The notes under the pieces are model-generated. The model searched no databases, was not told the DNA's origin, and worked only from the letters and a program-made list of their open reading frames with translations. Position numbers and translations under genes: made by a program. From NCBI RefSeq assembly GCF_047948215.1, contig NC_134465.1:42507946-42571945 (forward strand): DNA of 64,000 nt. Reading direction: 5' to 3'. Positions 23,343 to 36,900 of the stretch are shown here, piece by piece (positions within the stretch are counted from its first letter, which is position 1; each line of letters begins with the position of its first letter). The DNA is from Lycorma delicatula (lineage: Eukaryota > Arthropoda > Insecta > Hemiptera > Fulgoridae).

Positions 23343-23477
23343 ATGTGGGTTTTTAAAATACTGTTATCATTATTTTTATTTATGAATACTCTTATTTCTT
23401 ATACATTTTCTAATAGAATTCATTCACGATCATTGACTCCATTACATAAATATGACAAAAAATACATTGAAGTTCCA
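23343..23477 (+). CDS. PRCP-like exon 1 (residues 1-45, signal peptide)
   Basis: ATG at 23343 is the first in-frame ATG after an upstream stop-free stretch and has A at -3. It encodes [19 protein letters not shown], a typical signal peptide, then a basic propeptide-like segment ending IEVP. The donor is GTAAGT; phase 0. Confidence 0.85.
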
Positions 23478-24878
23478 GTAAGTGAAACTTAGTATGTTTT
23501 TAATTTAATTCAATTTATTTTTTGCAATCATACAATACATTTTATAGTTTTTACATTATTATTAATAAAGTACAAATGATAATTAAATCTAAAAAAAAAA
23601 TTATTTTATCTTAAATATTTAGTCTTTGCTGTCAAAAACTAAGTTTAAGCACTAGCTACAAGTACCAGATAAGAAACTAGAAGCAAAATATATGAGGTGA
23701 TTTATTGATATTTGAGTGATTAATGATTTGAGGTTGAGATTAATTACTGAAACTGAAAAAAATATTTGGGGAAATCCATTCTATTAATGGGTAAAGAAAA
23801 ATAATACTTTTAGACATAATCCATTTTTATTTGTTTGCATTTTCATTGATTTAGTGATTTTATTATTGTAAAATGATTTTGAACTACATTTATTAATTAA
23901 TAACAAGTATAGAGGAATTTTCTTCTGCATTCTGACAAATCTGTACAAAAAACATCATGACTGCAAAATAGGTGTAAATTATGTGGGGAAATATGAGGTA
24001 TAAAGAGGTTTTTATTTTTTTATCTTTTATGAGTATATAGGATGACTTTAGTCCATTATTCAAGTCTCTTTGATGGGACTGTTTGGGCCTTACAGTCCTC
24101 TCAGTACTTTTTCATATGTTCCAATCCTTGTTTCCTTTCTAGTGTTGAAAATTTTCGTGTTGTGAGTTTTTCTTGTCAGTGGGAAGCGAGTATTTTTGTT
24201 GTTGATTTTCTTGTTTAATTTTATCTTATCCATGGTAACATCTGGTGTAAGACTGATTTCCTTCTGATCCTCCCTTATTTCTTTGATCCATCTGCATCCT
24301 GTCTTGGTGTTTTTTGAGTCGAGTTCATACTGTACTAGCTGTTTCAAAAGTCTTGAATCTTGCATCCTCATGATATGTCCAAAGAATCCTAGTTTCCTCT
24401 TATGGACAATATCAGTGATGGGTTCTAACTGTTTGTACACGACGTCGTCAGACAAGATCCATCACTGCCCATCTTTCTGGTACTTTTTATTGAGGCAGGT
24501 TCTTCTAATTTTTCTTTTGATTTTCTGAAGTCTATCTATCTGATTATTTGTCAGACAAATTGCTGCGTAAGGATGTTTCTGCTGCATAAGTGGCTTCTGG
24601 TTTTATAACTGTGTTTTTGCATTTACTGATAGGCATTTTTTATTGTAAGCGTACAAGGTTAATTTTTGAGCTTTAGCTAGTTTGTTTCTTCTTATTTGGA
24701 TCAAGTTTTTTTTTTGTTTAGGTTGTTTGTTATTTAAATCGGGTTATTATTTTGATTTTATTACTGTTTATATTTACTTCTTTTAATGGTGTTTGTTTTT
24801 GGGGTATAATTTTTCTCTTTCTGATGGATATTTTGAGGCCAATTTTATTTTTTAATATTTCTAATATTAATATATTAA

Positions 24879-24922
<44 letters not shown>

Positions 24923-27900
24923 TTAATTCTAATTATATATATATATAATTCTAATATATCTTATTTTTAAGTTCTAATATCTTTGATTTAGCTTCATCAG
25001 TGTCATTTGGTAGCAGTGCCAAGTCGTTGGTGAAACCACAACAGTTTGTTTTGATTTTTCGGCCAATTTTTACTTTTGGGGTGCATTTTTTGAGCCATTT
25101 CCTCATTACCATTTCTAGAGTGCAGTTGAATAATGGCGGTAAGAGTTCATCACCTTGGCACAGTCCTGTTTTGATCTCAAATGGTTCCGAGAGTTTGCTC
25201 TGAATTTTATCTTTGAATTAGTGTATATGAGGGTCAGTTTTATTATTTTTAGTAATTTGGTATGTAGTCCAAGGTGTCTTAGAATTTTTAGTAGGGATTT
25301 TCTGTGGATGCAGTCATAAGCTTTCATGAAATCTACAAATGTTATCATCATGTCTGTTTCTTTTCCTGTTGTAATCCATTGTTAGCTTGAAACTCTTGAT
25401 CTGGCCTGGACAGCTCCTCCAGGGTCTGAAACTTCTCTGGTATTTTTCTAGTTCTTTTTTGAGTTGTAAACCAATCCTGTTGAGGATGAGTCTTGAAAGA
25501 ATTTTGTATGTTATGTCTGGGAGTGTTATTCCCCTGTAATCATTAGGGTATATTTTGTCCCCTTTTTTGTGTAGCAGATGGATGAGGGCTGTCATCTAAT
25601 GTTCTGGTGATATTGTTTATATAAAAGAAAATATTTTAATTGTATTTTAAATTTTAAAATGGATCGGTAATTTATTGAAATTGACAACAGAAGAATATTA
25701 AGACATGTTTGCTGTCATTCTTAAGTTACAATTTTTTAAATAAAATTGAATAATGCCTTTAATTCCTATATTTTGGTTTGTTTTACCTCTGGGTCCGCAG
25801 TCAAGCAATTCATTCTGCAGAGGATGAGATGAATGTTTTGTAGCGTGTGTGAAAAATGCCATGCCTGACCGGGATTCGAACTCAGGACCTTCAGGTAAAA
25901 GGCAGAGATGCTACCTTGTGCGCCACGAAGGCCTAGTTCACCTTAAGTGATGACAACAATATAATAATGCTGATCTTTTTAATAAAATACTAAAGTGTTG
26001 CAGAATTCATGTCTCTTCAGTGAATTTATCTCTGTGAGCATATGTATTTAGATTTATAATATTGCAAATTTGTAATATTTTTACCCCTAAGTAAATTAAT
26101 TGTGTAAATAATATAACATAAAAACTAAAAAATTATGAGATGGTTAAAATAAATCTATTTTAGTAAAATATTAATGAAAGTCAGCAATAAAAATTACTTA
26201 AAACTATTAACTCTTGAAGTGTCAAATTGAAACAAATTTTATAAATGTAATATTTTAACTTCTTATAAAGTTTTCATCCACCATTGCAACCATCTTCTGA
26301 CCGGTGTCACTGAGCTGTTCTTATTTTGGCATCAACTGATGTGATCGGAGCAGTTCTTTTTATAATTAGACAGGGGCAAATTTTAAAATGGAGTCAGAAA
26401 TTATGTTGGATTTGAATTCTATCTGGATAATTAATATATCATTGTTATGCGTTTATATATTTTATAATGTTTAACTGTGTTAAAATGTGGTTCTCTCTTT
26501 TGTGTGTTTAAAATACCAGTATGTTGTCATTGTGGATGGATTTGTGTCTTGGTAATAGTTAAGCTAATACTGATTCTACGTTGTTACAGGAGGGATTTTA
26601 AGCATTTACTGTACATTTCTTTTAGTAATGTTTATAATAATTGTACCCACTGTATCAGTTTTACTTTATTATTTTTAGTAATTGGCTGTGAATAATAATT
26701 TTTTCATTTTATATTTTGAATTTATGAATTTGACTATATAAAAACATAAATATTTTACAGATTTAAGGAAAAAGTTATTTTTTATTTTATTTTTCACGTA
26801 CTTACAAATAATGGTAACTGTTTAGACTCCAAACATCTGAAGTTGCACGTTGAATATCACATATTATATAATCCATTCGTGTTTTATTTTTCATTTCAGG
26901 TGGATCACTTTAATTTCGCCAACCAGGATACGTTTAAGCTACGATATCTGATTAATGATGAAAACTGGAATCCTGAATCAGGTGGACCTATATTCTTTTA
27001 CACAGGAAATGAGGCTGATATTACTTTATTTGCTGAAAATACGGTAATTGTTCAAGTTCTGCATTACTAAAAAGCCTCTTATGAAAAGTTTTCACTTTTC
27101 TCTTATTTAACTTTTTGTTTATTATTATTTACTTTTTATATATTAGATTTGATGAAATGATCACGAAAAAATGTAAAATAACAAGTATAAAATTGACTGA
27201 TTAAAATATATTTTGTTACTAAAAATCATTATCAATGATTAGTCATGTCACATACACTTATGATTTTACTTGGAATAACTTTTCATAATTATCATGTACT
27301 CAGATATAAAATCAACTGTATAAGGTAAAAGAAAATAATTTACAAAATCTCATTTTGTCTGTTTTCAAATGAGTGTATGAAGTATGAGGATATGAGATAA
27401 TTAGGTCCTATTTTCCATATTAGAAACCCTTGGTGAGTTACTTAAAAACATTTTTATTTTTAACGTACAATAATCTCAATCTATTTATCCCATTGCATTT
27501 CAGTGCTTTAAAACTTGCAGCATTATGCTGTCTCAGTGCCATATTTATACCTCATGCTTGTTAATCTTTATCATTCACAAAACATTAAAATTTAAATGGA
27601 CCAATCACACAGGCTAAAGTTGTGGATGTAAGGTGGATACTGAAAAAATTGCCACTCTAATTCAATAATTTTCTCCCTCGGTTAATGAACTATGTGACAT
27701 CTGGCATTGTCGTAAAAAAGATATACTCTTTTTGTCAGTAGACAAGGAGATTTTCTTCCAACTGTACTTCAAGAAAATCAAAAGAACATTACAATATGAT
27801 GCAACATTCAAATTATTACCTAATCTCTGAAAATGGGCTAGCACGAATTCCAAAACACCGTAAAAATAATCTAACTGATTAAAGTCATAACCTCAAATTC

Positions 27901-30900
27901 GTACAGAAGGTGAAGAAAGATATTTCTGCTGCATTTGAGTCACGGTTTGATTCATGTTGGGTAGGATAGATACGTGATTAATTTTTAACAACAATCTTTT
28001 TTATCATGATTATTGTTCTTCTTCAACATAGTAAAGGAGAAATCATGATAGCATAATTTCAGTATGATGTCAACTTATTGAAGACGGTATACTATCAGCA
28101 GAGAACACAGTATTGAAGTTGTTATGAGATATCATTTCTTACTTATTAGCTAATATTAGCCCCGCCACTTCCAGAACTGATGGTTATATTGTAACCTGAA
28201 CTAGATGATAAGGATGATCTTCATCAACTTTTGAGCATTCTTCAGAGAATTTGTTGAACCAGTTACACATACAACCTATGGTATCGAACTAAACAGCTCA
28301 TGAATACACACAATATTTCAAGTACTATTGCAGTTAGAAGGTGAGATGAAATTTCTTCTTGCCTTTTTAAGAAATAATTGATGTTACCTACCATGTTAAA
28401 CATGCAAACACATTTTCTGATGTTTGTGGACGGTCAAAACTGCAACATAAATATGGATGGTTGTCATGTTCAGTTATGTGATAATAATAATTTCTTTTGC
28501 CTGGACATGTTCGGTTAGAATGTGACAGTGACAGTGCAAAAATTGAGAAGGCAAAACAGCAATTTCACACATATGAAAATAATGATGCCATGAGATTGGT
28601 ATTCATTATTTTGAATTATTTCTGGAAAGAAAATAAAATTTAATAAAAACTTTTCATGAAACTTTTTATGAAAAGTGTTCTGATTAAGAGGTAAAAGAGA
28701 ATGAATGTTGAATGGTTCAAAAATAAAAAGTTGCAGTCAATAAATTATTAATCAACTTTATTTGTAATAGACTTCAAGTTATCTTTGATGAGAAATCACC
28801 ATTTAGACCCTTGACCTGAACTGGCTAAAAAAAGGGTAGCTGTTAGTAATATTCATATTGACTTGAGAGAAACCTCTGTTTTTCATCAGTACTTATATTT
28901 TAAACTTATCTTATCTTAAAACTTTTCTTAACTTATCTTAAAACCAAAGATTATTATTTGTATTGAAGCTTAGTTAAACAAAAAAGAAAAGATTATTGAT
29001 ATTAATGGTTATACTTACATATGAACAAAGCAGGTGGAGTTGTGATTTTTATTGATTGCATCATTGAACATAAAGTTACCGATGATAAATTAGGATTTAC
29101 AGATTTACTTACTATAAAAATAACTTAAAAATATAAAAATGTGTTTTGTACAGAAGTTATGATTATATGAAGAAAATTTCAATTAAGGATTTATGAATAA
29201 AACTATTTGATAGATAATAAACATAATAAAGAGCCATGTAATTTATTGATTTCAGTATTGATATAAACTAAAGTGATCTTGAGATTCTTGAATTTCGTAA
29301 TAACTTTTTTGAGTTAGGATTTGAACCTTATTTTAATAAAAGTATCAAAAGAATCAAAAAGTAATTTTGATGAATCATGTATAAATAATGCTTTTATTAG
29401 AAGTTCTTTTAATGTAAAATCCATAAAACTCAATTAAATCAGATTGCTGATCATTTATCCTTTTAATTTTTAAATATTAAAACTGAGATAATACCTGAAT
29501 CTTTTAATGACTTTTTCGCTTCTGTAAATTTCAAAAGATTGTTAGTAACAATTGGCACTGAGTAATTGAATTGGCACTGAACTGGAAGAGAGTAAAGTAT
29601 TTCAAAAAGCTTAGCGATAGAATCATTGTAATAAAGTTAAAATCAAAACCTAAGCCGACGACTATTGTTAACATCTATATGCCTACAAGATCCCATGATG
29701 ATGTTTATCATGATAAGGTAGAGTGTGTATTGAGAAGAAATGAATGAAGCAATTAAACACATAAAAGGGGATGAAAATGTAATAATAGTTGGAGATTGGA
29801 ATGCAAGCATCACAAAAGGCAACGAAAAAAATATTGTGGGTGAATATGAGCTGGCAAAAGGAATGAAAGAGGAGACCGACTTATTGAGTTTTGCACAAAG
29901 CATAATTTAGTAATTGCCAACACCTAGTTTAAAAATCATAATAGAAGAATATACACATGGAAAAAGCCTGGTGATACTGCAAGGTATCAGATAGATTATA
30001 TCATGGTTAAACAAAGATTTAGAAATCAACTTATTGACTGCAAAGCATATCCTGGAGCAGATATAGATAGCAGCCATAATTTAGTGATAATGAAATGTAG
30101 ATTGGGGTTTAAAAACTTGAAAAAAGGGAGTCAGATGAATCGATGGTATTTAGAGAAGTTTGAGGAAGAGGAAGTAAAGAAGATTTTTAAGGAGGATGTC
30201 CCAAGACGTCTGAGTAAAAACGATAAGGTAGAAAATATAAAATAAGAGTGGGAGAATGTAGGAAAAGAAATTATTAAATCAGCAGAGTGAACTTACATGG
30301 AACAAAGAAAACTGGTAGGAAACCTGATATCAGAAGATATATTGCAGGAGATGGATGATCGTAGAAAGTACAAGAATGCTAGTGATGAAGAAGGTAAAAG
30401 GAACTATAGAAAGTTAAGAAATACTATAAACAGGAAGTACAAATTAGTGAAAGAAGAGTGGGTTAAAGAAAAGTGTTCAGAAGTGGAAAGAGAAATGATC
30501 ATTGGTAAAATAGACGACCATATAGGAAAGTTAAAGAGAATTTTGTGACACATAAATTAAAATCTAATAATGTGCTAAATAAAGATGCTACATCGATTTC
30601 TAGTACAAAAGAAAAGGTTGATAGGTGGGTGGAATATATTGAAGAGTTATATGGAGGAAATAATTAGAAACTGGTGTTACAGAGGAAGAAGAGGAAGTTG
30701 AAGAGGATGAAAAGGGAGATACCATACTGAGATTTGAATTGAGTAGAACACTAAAAGATTTGAATGGCAGAAAGGCTCCTGGGATAGATGGGATACCTGC
30801 AGATGGGAATATCATCAAGGCATGTGAGTACATTTAAATACCTTGGCTGTATATTATCACAGGAAGGAAATAATGGAAAGGTATAAATAGCTATATGATG

Positions 30901-33900
30901 GAATGATATATATAGGGGTAGATCCCAAATATTAAATTGAATTAACACAACGAATTGTATATATAAACTGATTTATTACACAAAAAAACACTGAACACCT
31001 GAATTATTTATATACTGACTTGGATTGATTATAAACTACATGAATTGAATATAAACTGTTACTTAATGCACTAAATATGACTTATGTTCATAGAAAACGT
31101 ATACTGATTGAATAGCGGACTGTAATACTGAATGCGCAGCTGTCGGCAACCGGAGCACGACTAGCACGACCCGATTGAATAGTATGCCTTGCTCCCACCA
31201 GAGCAAGCCAAACACATGTATCGTATATGAGCGGGAATACAAAACGCGTTGAAAACGCAACAGTATAGCTTTGGGATGGATGGCTATCTAGAAGTGCAAC
31301 TCTTTGTGGTGACATGATGTGATACAGAAAGCAATTAAATATAGATTGTACAAGATTGTTATTGTGAGCATTTTATTGTACAGGTCAGAAGCTTGGGAAA
31401 TTAGAAAAAGAGATGTGGGATGGTTCTTGGCTGAGGAGATGGATGTGCTACACAGGAGTTGTGGAGTTTCTAGAATGCGGTGTGTGAGAATGAGGAAATC
31501 AGGGGAAGAATCGAGGCAATCAGTACAGTGATTAATGTTTTGGAGAGAAGAAGACTACAATGGTATGGACATGTTTGAAGAATGGAGAAATATAGATGGC
31601 CTAGGGGGATGTTGGAATGGACTACAGGAGAGAGGAGGAGCAGTGGATGTCTGGAGTGATGGAAGCGATGCAGAAAAGGAATTTGGAGAAGGAAAGTTGC
31701 TAGGATAGAAAAGAGTTTGACAGTTGGGATGTGAGAGACGGCCTTTAGCTGTAAACACTTTCTTAGAAGAATATATATATATAAATCGGATTAAATTTAA
31801 AAATGTAATGTTCAAAATATTAGCTATACGTTGAGATGATTAAAATGTAAAAAAATTGTGTTCTGCGATCCATTATTAACACCACAATATATCTTACGAA
31901 GGCCCATTTGCTGTTAGGTAATGAATCAAATGTTATGCTAAAAGGATATAGGTTGATTTAAATTGGGGCTGTTGCTGCCATGCAGCTAGCATCAAGATCG
32001 GTTGCACCACTTGTATTTTTCTAAATAACAATACCAATATAAATATTACAGAAATAAGTGGGAAAACAAGATGTAGAATGTGATAATTCTGGAAAAACAG
32101 AAATAAACTGGAAAAATTTTTATTGCTAAAAAGTAATAATCGATGATGGCACTTTTTGCATTGGAACTGTTCTTTTACATTCATTAAACGAAAAAAGCAG
32201 GTTTTTAATTAAAAATGTGATTTTTCACAGCTAACCAAAAGTTTAAAATTCTCTCCTGAAAAATTACGAAAATGGGAGTGATCACAGATATATATATTTC
32301 TTTTTTGCTGAAATTAATATTTTTAAGATACATATTATTCCTCTATACTGTTAAATTGTACTAGTACAAGGTGGTTATATTAATATAATATGTGTGTGTG
32401 TTTAATTAACTATATTATTGCTATTCATTACAAATTCACATAGCCACCATGATAAAGCTTTCATCTTTTCTCTGCTAATTTAACAAAATATTCACCTTAC
32501 ACATGTGTATGGATTCACTAACCTCAGTTTATTCTTTAATTTTTATAAACATAATATTCTTCTGTTTGTTCTCACTAATATTATTATTTATTCCTAAAGT
32601 TTGAATATTTTTTCTATAACGTATATGATGATTAAAAATAAATTTTCTTTCTTTATATTTCAAGCAGATTTTCTTTAAAAAAAAAAAAAAAAAAAAAAAT
32701 AGTTTAAATTATAATTTCACTCTGTTTTAAATGTAGATAATTGGTTAATTAATGATATTACTTTTTAGGGTTTCATATGGGAATTAGCACCAGAATTTAA
32801 AGCACTTATTGTGTTTGCAGAACATCGTTATTATGGTGAATCATTGCCATATGGGAACAATTCATTTTCGGTAAGTTTAACTTAATTTAATTATTAAAAA
32901 AAAAATAGAATAAAACTAAATAAATGAGTAAAAATGTAGTTTTTATAAACTAAATAGATATTATTAAGATATTTGTTTTTAACTAAAGAGAAAAAATCTT
33001 TAAAATAAAATTTAAAAAAATTGAAAAGTAAAAATACAATTTACGATATAGTTGTCCTTCTTTCTTCTTTTGTTTAGCCTTTAAAACCACCATAAGGTAT
33101 TACACTTCAGAGGATGGTTGAGGATGGTATGTATGAATGTAAATGAAGTGTAGTCTTGAACAATCTCAGGTCGACCATTCCTGAGATGTGAGGTTAATTG
33201 AAACCCAATCACCAAAGAACACCAGTATCCATGATCTAGTATTCAAATTTGTATAAAAGAAACTGCCTTCACTAGGATTTGAACCTTAGAACTCTCGACT
33301 TTGAAATCAGCTGATTTGCGATGACGAGTTTACCACTAGACCAATCTGGTAGTGATATAGTTGTCCTGATATCCTTGAACTTAACTGGTGATATAAATTC
33401 CAGTTTAATAAATATTGAAGGAAAATTAATAAAAATATTGAAATCTGTTAGGGAATCAAACTACAATAGTAGTTAATGTAATTTATATTTTATTTCAACG
33501 AACTTCTTTTTTGCATGAAATTTCAACCTGCTTATACAACTCTGTTTTTTATATCTTATTAATTTGCCCATTTTGTTATTTTACACTTCCGATTTATTAC
33601 ATTCATTTAATGTTGACTATCTCATTACCTTGCTTTCTGCCAAATTTCATTACTTATATTTTAATTTAATTTCAACCAAATTTCTCTCCGGGCAATAAAT
33701 TCATGATATTCAAAATCAACATCCTGTTATAATATCATGCATTACCCAGTTTTTGGTACCATAACATGTTGCACCCCATATAAATTGCTTTAAAAAATGT
33801 CAATCTAATGATAAATCCATATTTGATACTAGCAGAGAGAATACTCTTTATTCACATGTGGATGGAACTGTATTTTAGACTTTTATATTTTTGGGACCAG

Positions 33901-36900
33901 GGCTTCATATAAAATTAAAAAAGTAAAAAATGAATAAATCAGTTTACCTAGAGAAATATTGTAACGTAGTACAAGTCAGGATGGTAAAAAGAAAAAAGAA
34001 ATATTTTCTCTGAGTGGTGTATTAGTTTTGCATTATATCTTGTTACAGGATGCTAAGCACTATGGTTATTTAACAGTTGAACAGACATTGGCAGATTTTG
34101 TTGATTTAGTAACATATCTCAGAAGTCACCAAGATGGTAAACACAGAAAATTAAGCCCTGTAATCGCTATTGGAGGTTCATATGGTGGAATGTTGGCTGC
34201 TTGGTTTAGACTTAAATATCCCGCTGTTATTGTCGGGTAAGTGATTATTTTAGTTTTTGATTGAACTACGTTTAATAAAAATGCATATTATTATGATTTG
34301 AAAGTAATATAAATATATCAAACTAATCTGTATTTCTTATTTCAGTAAATAAAAATACACGTGGCATATTTTTACATTTGGTAAACTGTAAATTTGTTGG
34401 CTATGTATGTTCTGTTATATAACTTGCATCGATTCACCGAAACTCATAAGTGAGTCTTGTCTGACGACCAGCTTCGTGAATCTGCTCGTCAGTATTGATT
34501 GAGTAGGGGTTGAGGACAGCAATTATTATACACTGTATCTATTATACTAATTAAAAGCATTTATTATGTACTAGCTAACAGTACTATAAAATACAACTAT
34601 ACAGTAACTAACATATATTCATAAATGCACTATTATTTGCTGAAGGTCATTTTACTAGATGACATCATGCGTACTATTACTCACTACCCAAATTCACGGA
34701 GCTCTATGTTGCAAAATTCCTACCCAGTGAGTGAATTATCAATAGATGAGAAAAATTTCCAGAATGTATGATGATCTGTTTTTTTTTTATATAAAGAAAT
34801 TATAAACATTTTCCACAGCTCATCCATTTTTTTAAGAAGAACAAAAGCACCATGTAGGCTTATTAAGGAGGTTAATCTCTGAAAATATTTTCTGATAAAT
34901 ATCATTTTCCCTGTTTTTTCATAAAGAAAAAAATCTCATCATTAGTCTTCATAATTTTATACTTTACAGCTTTGCTAGTGCACAGGTGTTTGAGCATATT
35001 TAATGAAAGATTGGATCGGTATGTTTTACGGTGGGTGAGTGTATCCCAACCGCTGTAGGAGAAGACACCCACCTTGTGATGATTCCGGTCGTCATCCCCC
35101 CGTTCCTAGCCCTGATGGGCTTTAATGGGAGTCATCTTCAGACCTTCTAACTGATTTCACCTTACAGTAATAAGTTAAGCCTCAGTTGGGATACCACCGA
35201 TGTAAATGCCTTGGAAGACATTTATATCGGTGATTTTTAACTCAGCTTTTGTCTTTGCTGCAGGCCCCTTCTAGACATCTTGACTGTCCTACATCATTGC
35301 CCTCTGAACTAACTAACTAAGTTCGTGGAAGTACGAACCCTACGCCTATTTCTACATTTAAATAAGCTACTTGTGATTGTAAATGTCTCATATCGTAAAT
35401 CTATTTGATCTGTTGATTCTATTTGGTAAATGCAATGCATATCACCAGCAATGTTGATTGCAACAATGAAATGGTGGGCGAGTGCAATCAAAACATAGGA
35501 CTAAATAATTTAATTTCTGGATAACCAAGATCCGGTCGATCAAGAGTGTACATGATGTGTTAAACACTTGGCGCTTGACCTGTTGATACATATGCTGTTT
35601 AAATCGTGCAAATCAGACGGGCGGTTGCTGAGATATTATGGTGACACCCCATCGCATCCCCTCCCCAATTTTTGAATGGCACCCTGGAGGCACTTGAAAA
35701 TATTATCATCTGATGGGCACCACTGGTAGTGGATGGAGTTATCGTCATGGGGAGTGTTATCACCATGTCTCTGTTTCTTTTCCTGTTGTAATCCATTGGT
35801 AGCTTGAGACTCATGATCTGGTCAGGACAGCTCCTCTAGGATCTGAAACCTTCCTGGTATTCTCCTAGTTCTTTCTCAAGTTGTGAACTGATCCTGTTGA
35901 GGATGATTTATTAATGTTTTATATAGAGATGGTTTAAATTTCATATTTTTTCTCAGGAACTGAAAAAAATATAAGCTTTCTATAATAAGAGATGTACTTT
36001 TTTAAAATGTGGTAAACATGTTAACTTAGAAGTAAGTAAAAAAAAAATATATATATAATAATAATTAAAAGAAGATTGAGTATTGAAAATTTATTGTTTA
36101 TCATGTTAACAGATCTTCACAATTTAATAAAATTATTTATTACAGGGCCCTCGTTATATCGCTATGAAATATGTTTATGTAATTTTTTTTTTTAAATTGC
36201 ACATATAATTTCAGTAATCATTAAAGATTCATATTTATCAGTTAATTCTTGATTTGATTTTGCAATTCAACTTTAATAAAAATATGTTTAAACATTCTGG
36301 TTTTCAACATCATCTAAAAAAATTGTTTATTCTATATACGAGGTCTGTAAATAAAGTAATGAGACTGGTTCAGAAAAACTTTTTACTTGTACTCCAATTA
36401 TACATAGACTCTATCACCTTCGAAATATTTCCCTTGGGAAGCCACACAATACTTTAAACGGTTTTCCCACTCTTCATAGCAGTGTTGGAACTCAGAAACT
36501 AAAATATCCTTCAGATGGTTGGTAACATTTTTTTTAATGTTTTCTATTATTCAAAAATGGTGTCCTTTGAGGTTTTCTTTTAAGGTCGAGAACAGGAAAA
36601 CATTGCAGGAACTCAAGTCAGATGAATAAGGTGGTTGAGGAACTACAGGAATGTTTTTTTTTGCCAGAAATTCATTAATTGAGAGTGCAGTGTGACAAGA
36701 TGCATTTTCATGATGCAGCATCATGAATCAAATCAAAACCATGCTAATTTGTTTCCTTGATAGGAATGACATTGTCCATGAGTTTTTGCCTACAGGACAG
36801 ACTGTAAATCAATATGTTTACCGAGAAATTCTTTAAAGACTGCGGAAAAGAGTTGCTCATGTGAGATCAGCCATCAAAGACAACTGGATGCTGCATCATG

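Noticed and set aside
25855..25935. Possible tRNA gene on the minus strand
   Set aside because: Good A and B boxes, but the stems pair imperfectly, a SINE body follows, and a second degenerate copy exists at 2760-2890.
31063..31315. Minus-strand frames of 65 and 75 codons
   Set aside because: They lie inside the solo-LTR-like insertion and match no protein family.
34380..34740. Possible solo LTR in intron 4 (motifs around TTCACCGAAACTC and AATTCACGGAGCTC)
   Set aside because: No target duplication or terminal repeat could be defined by eye, so no element was called.
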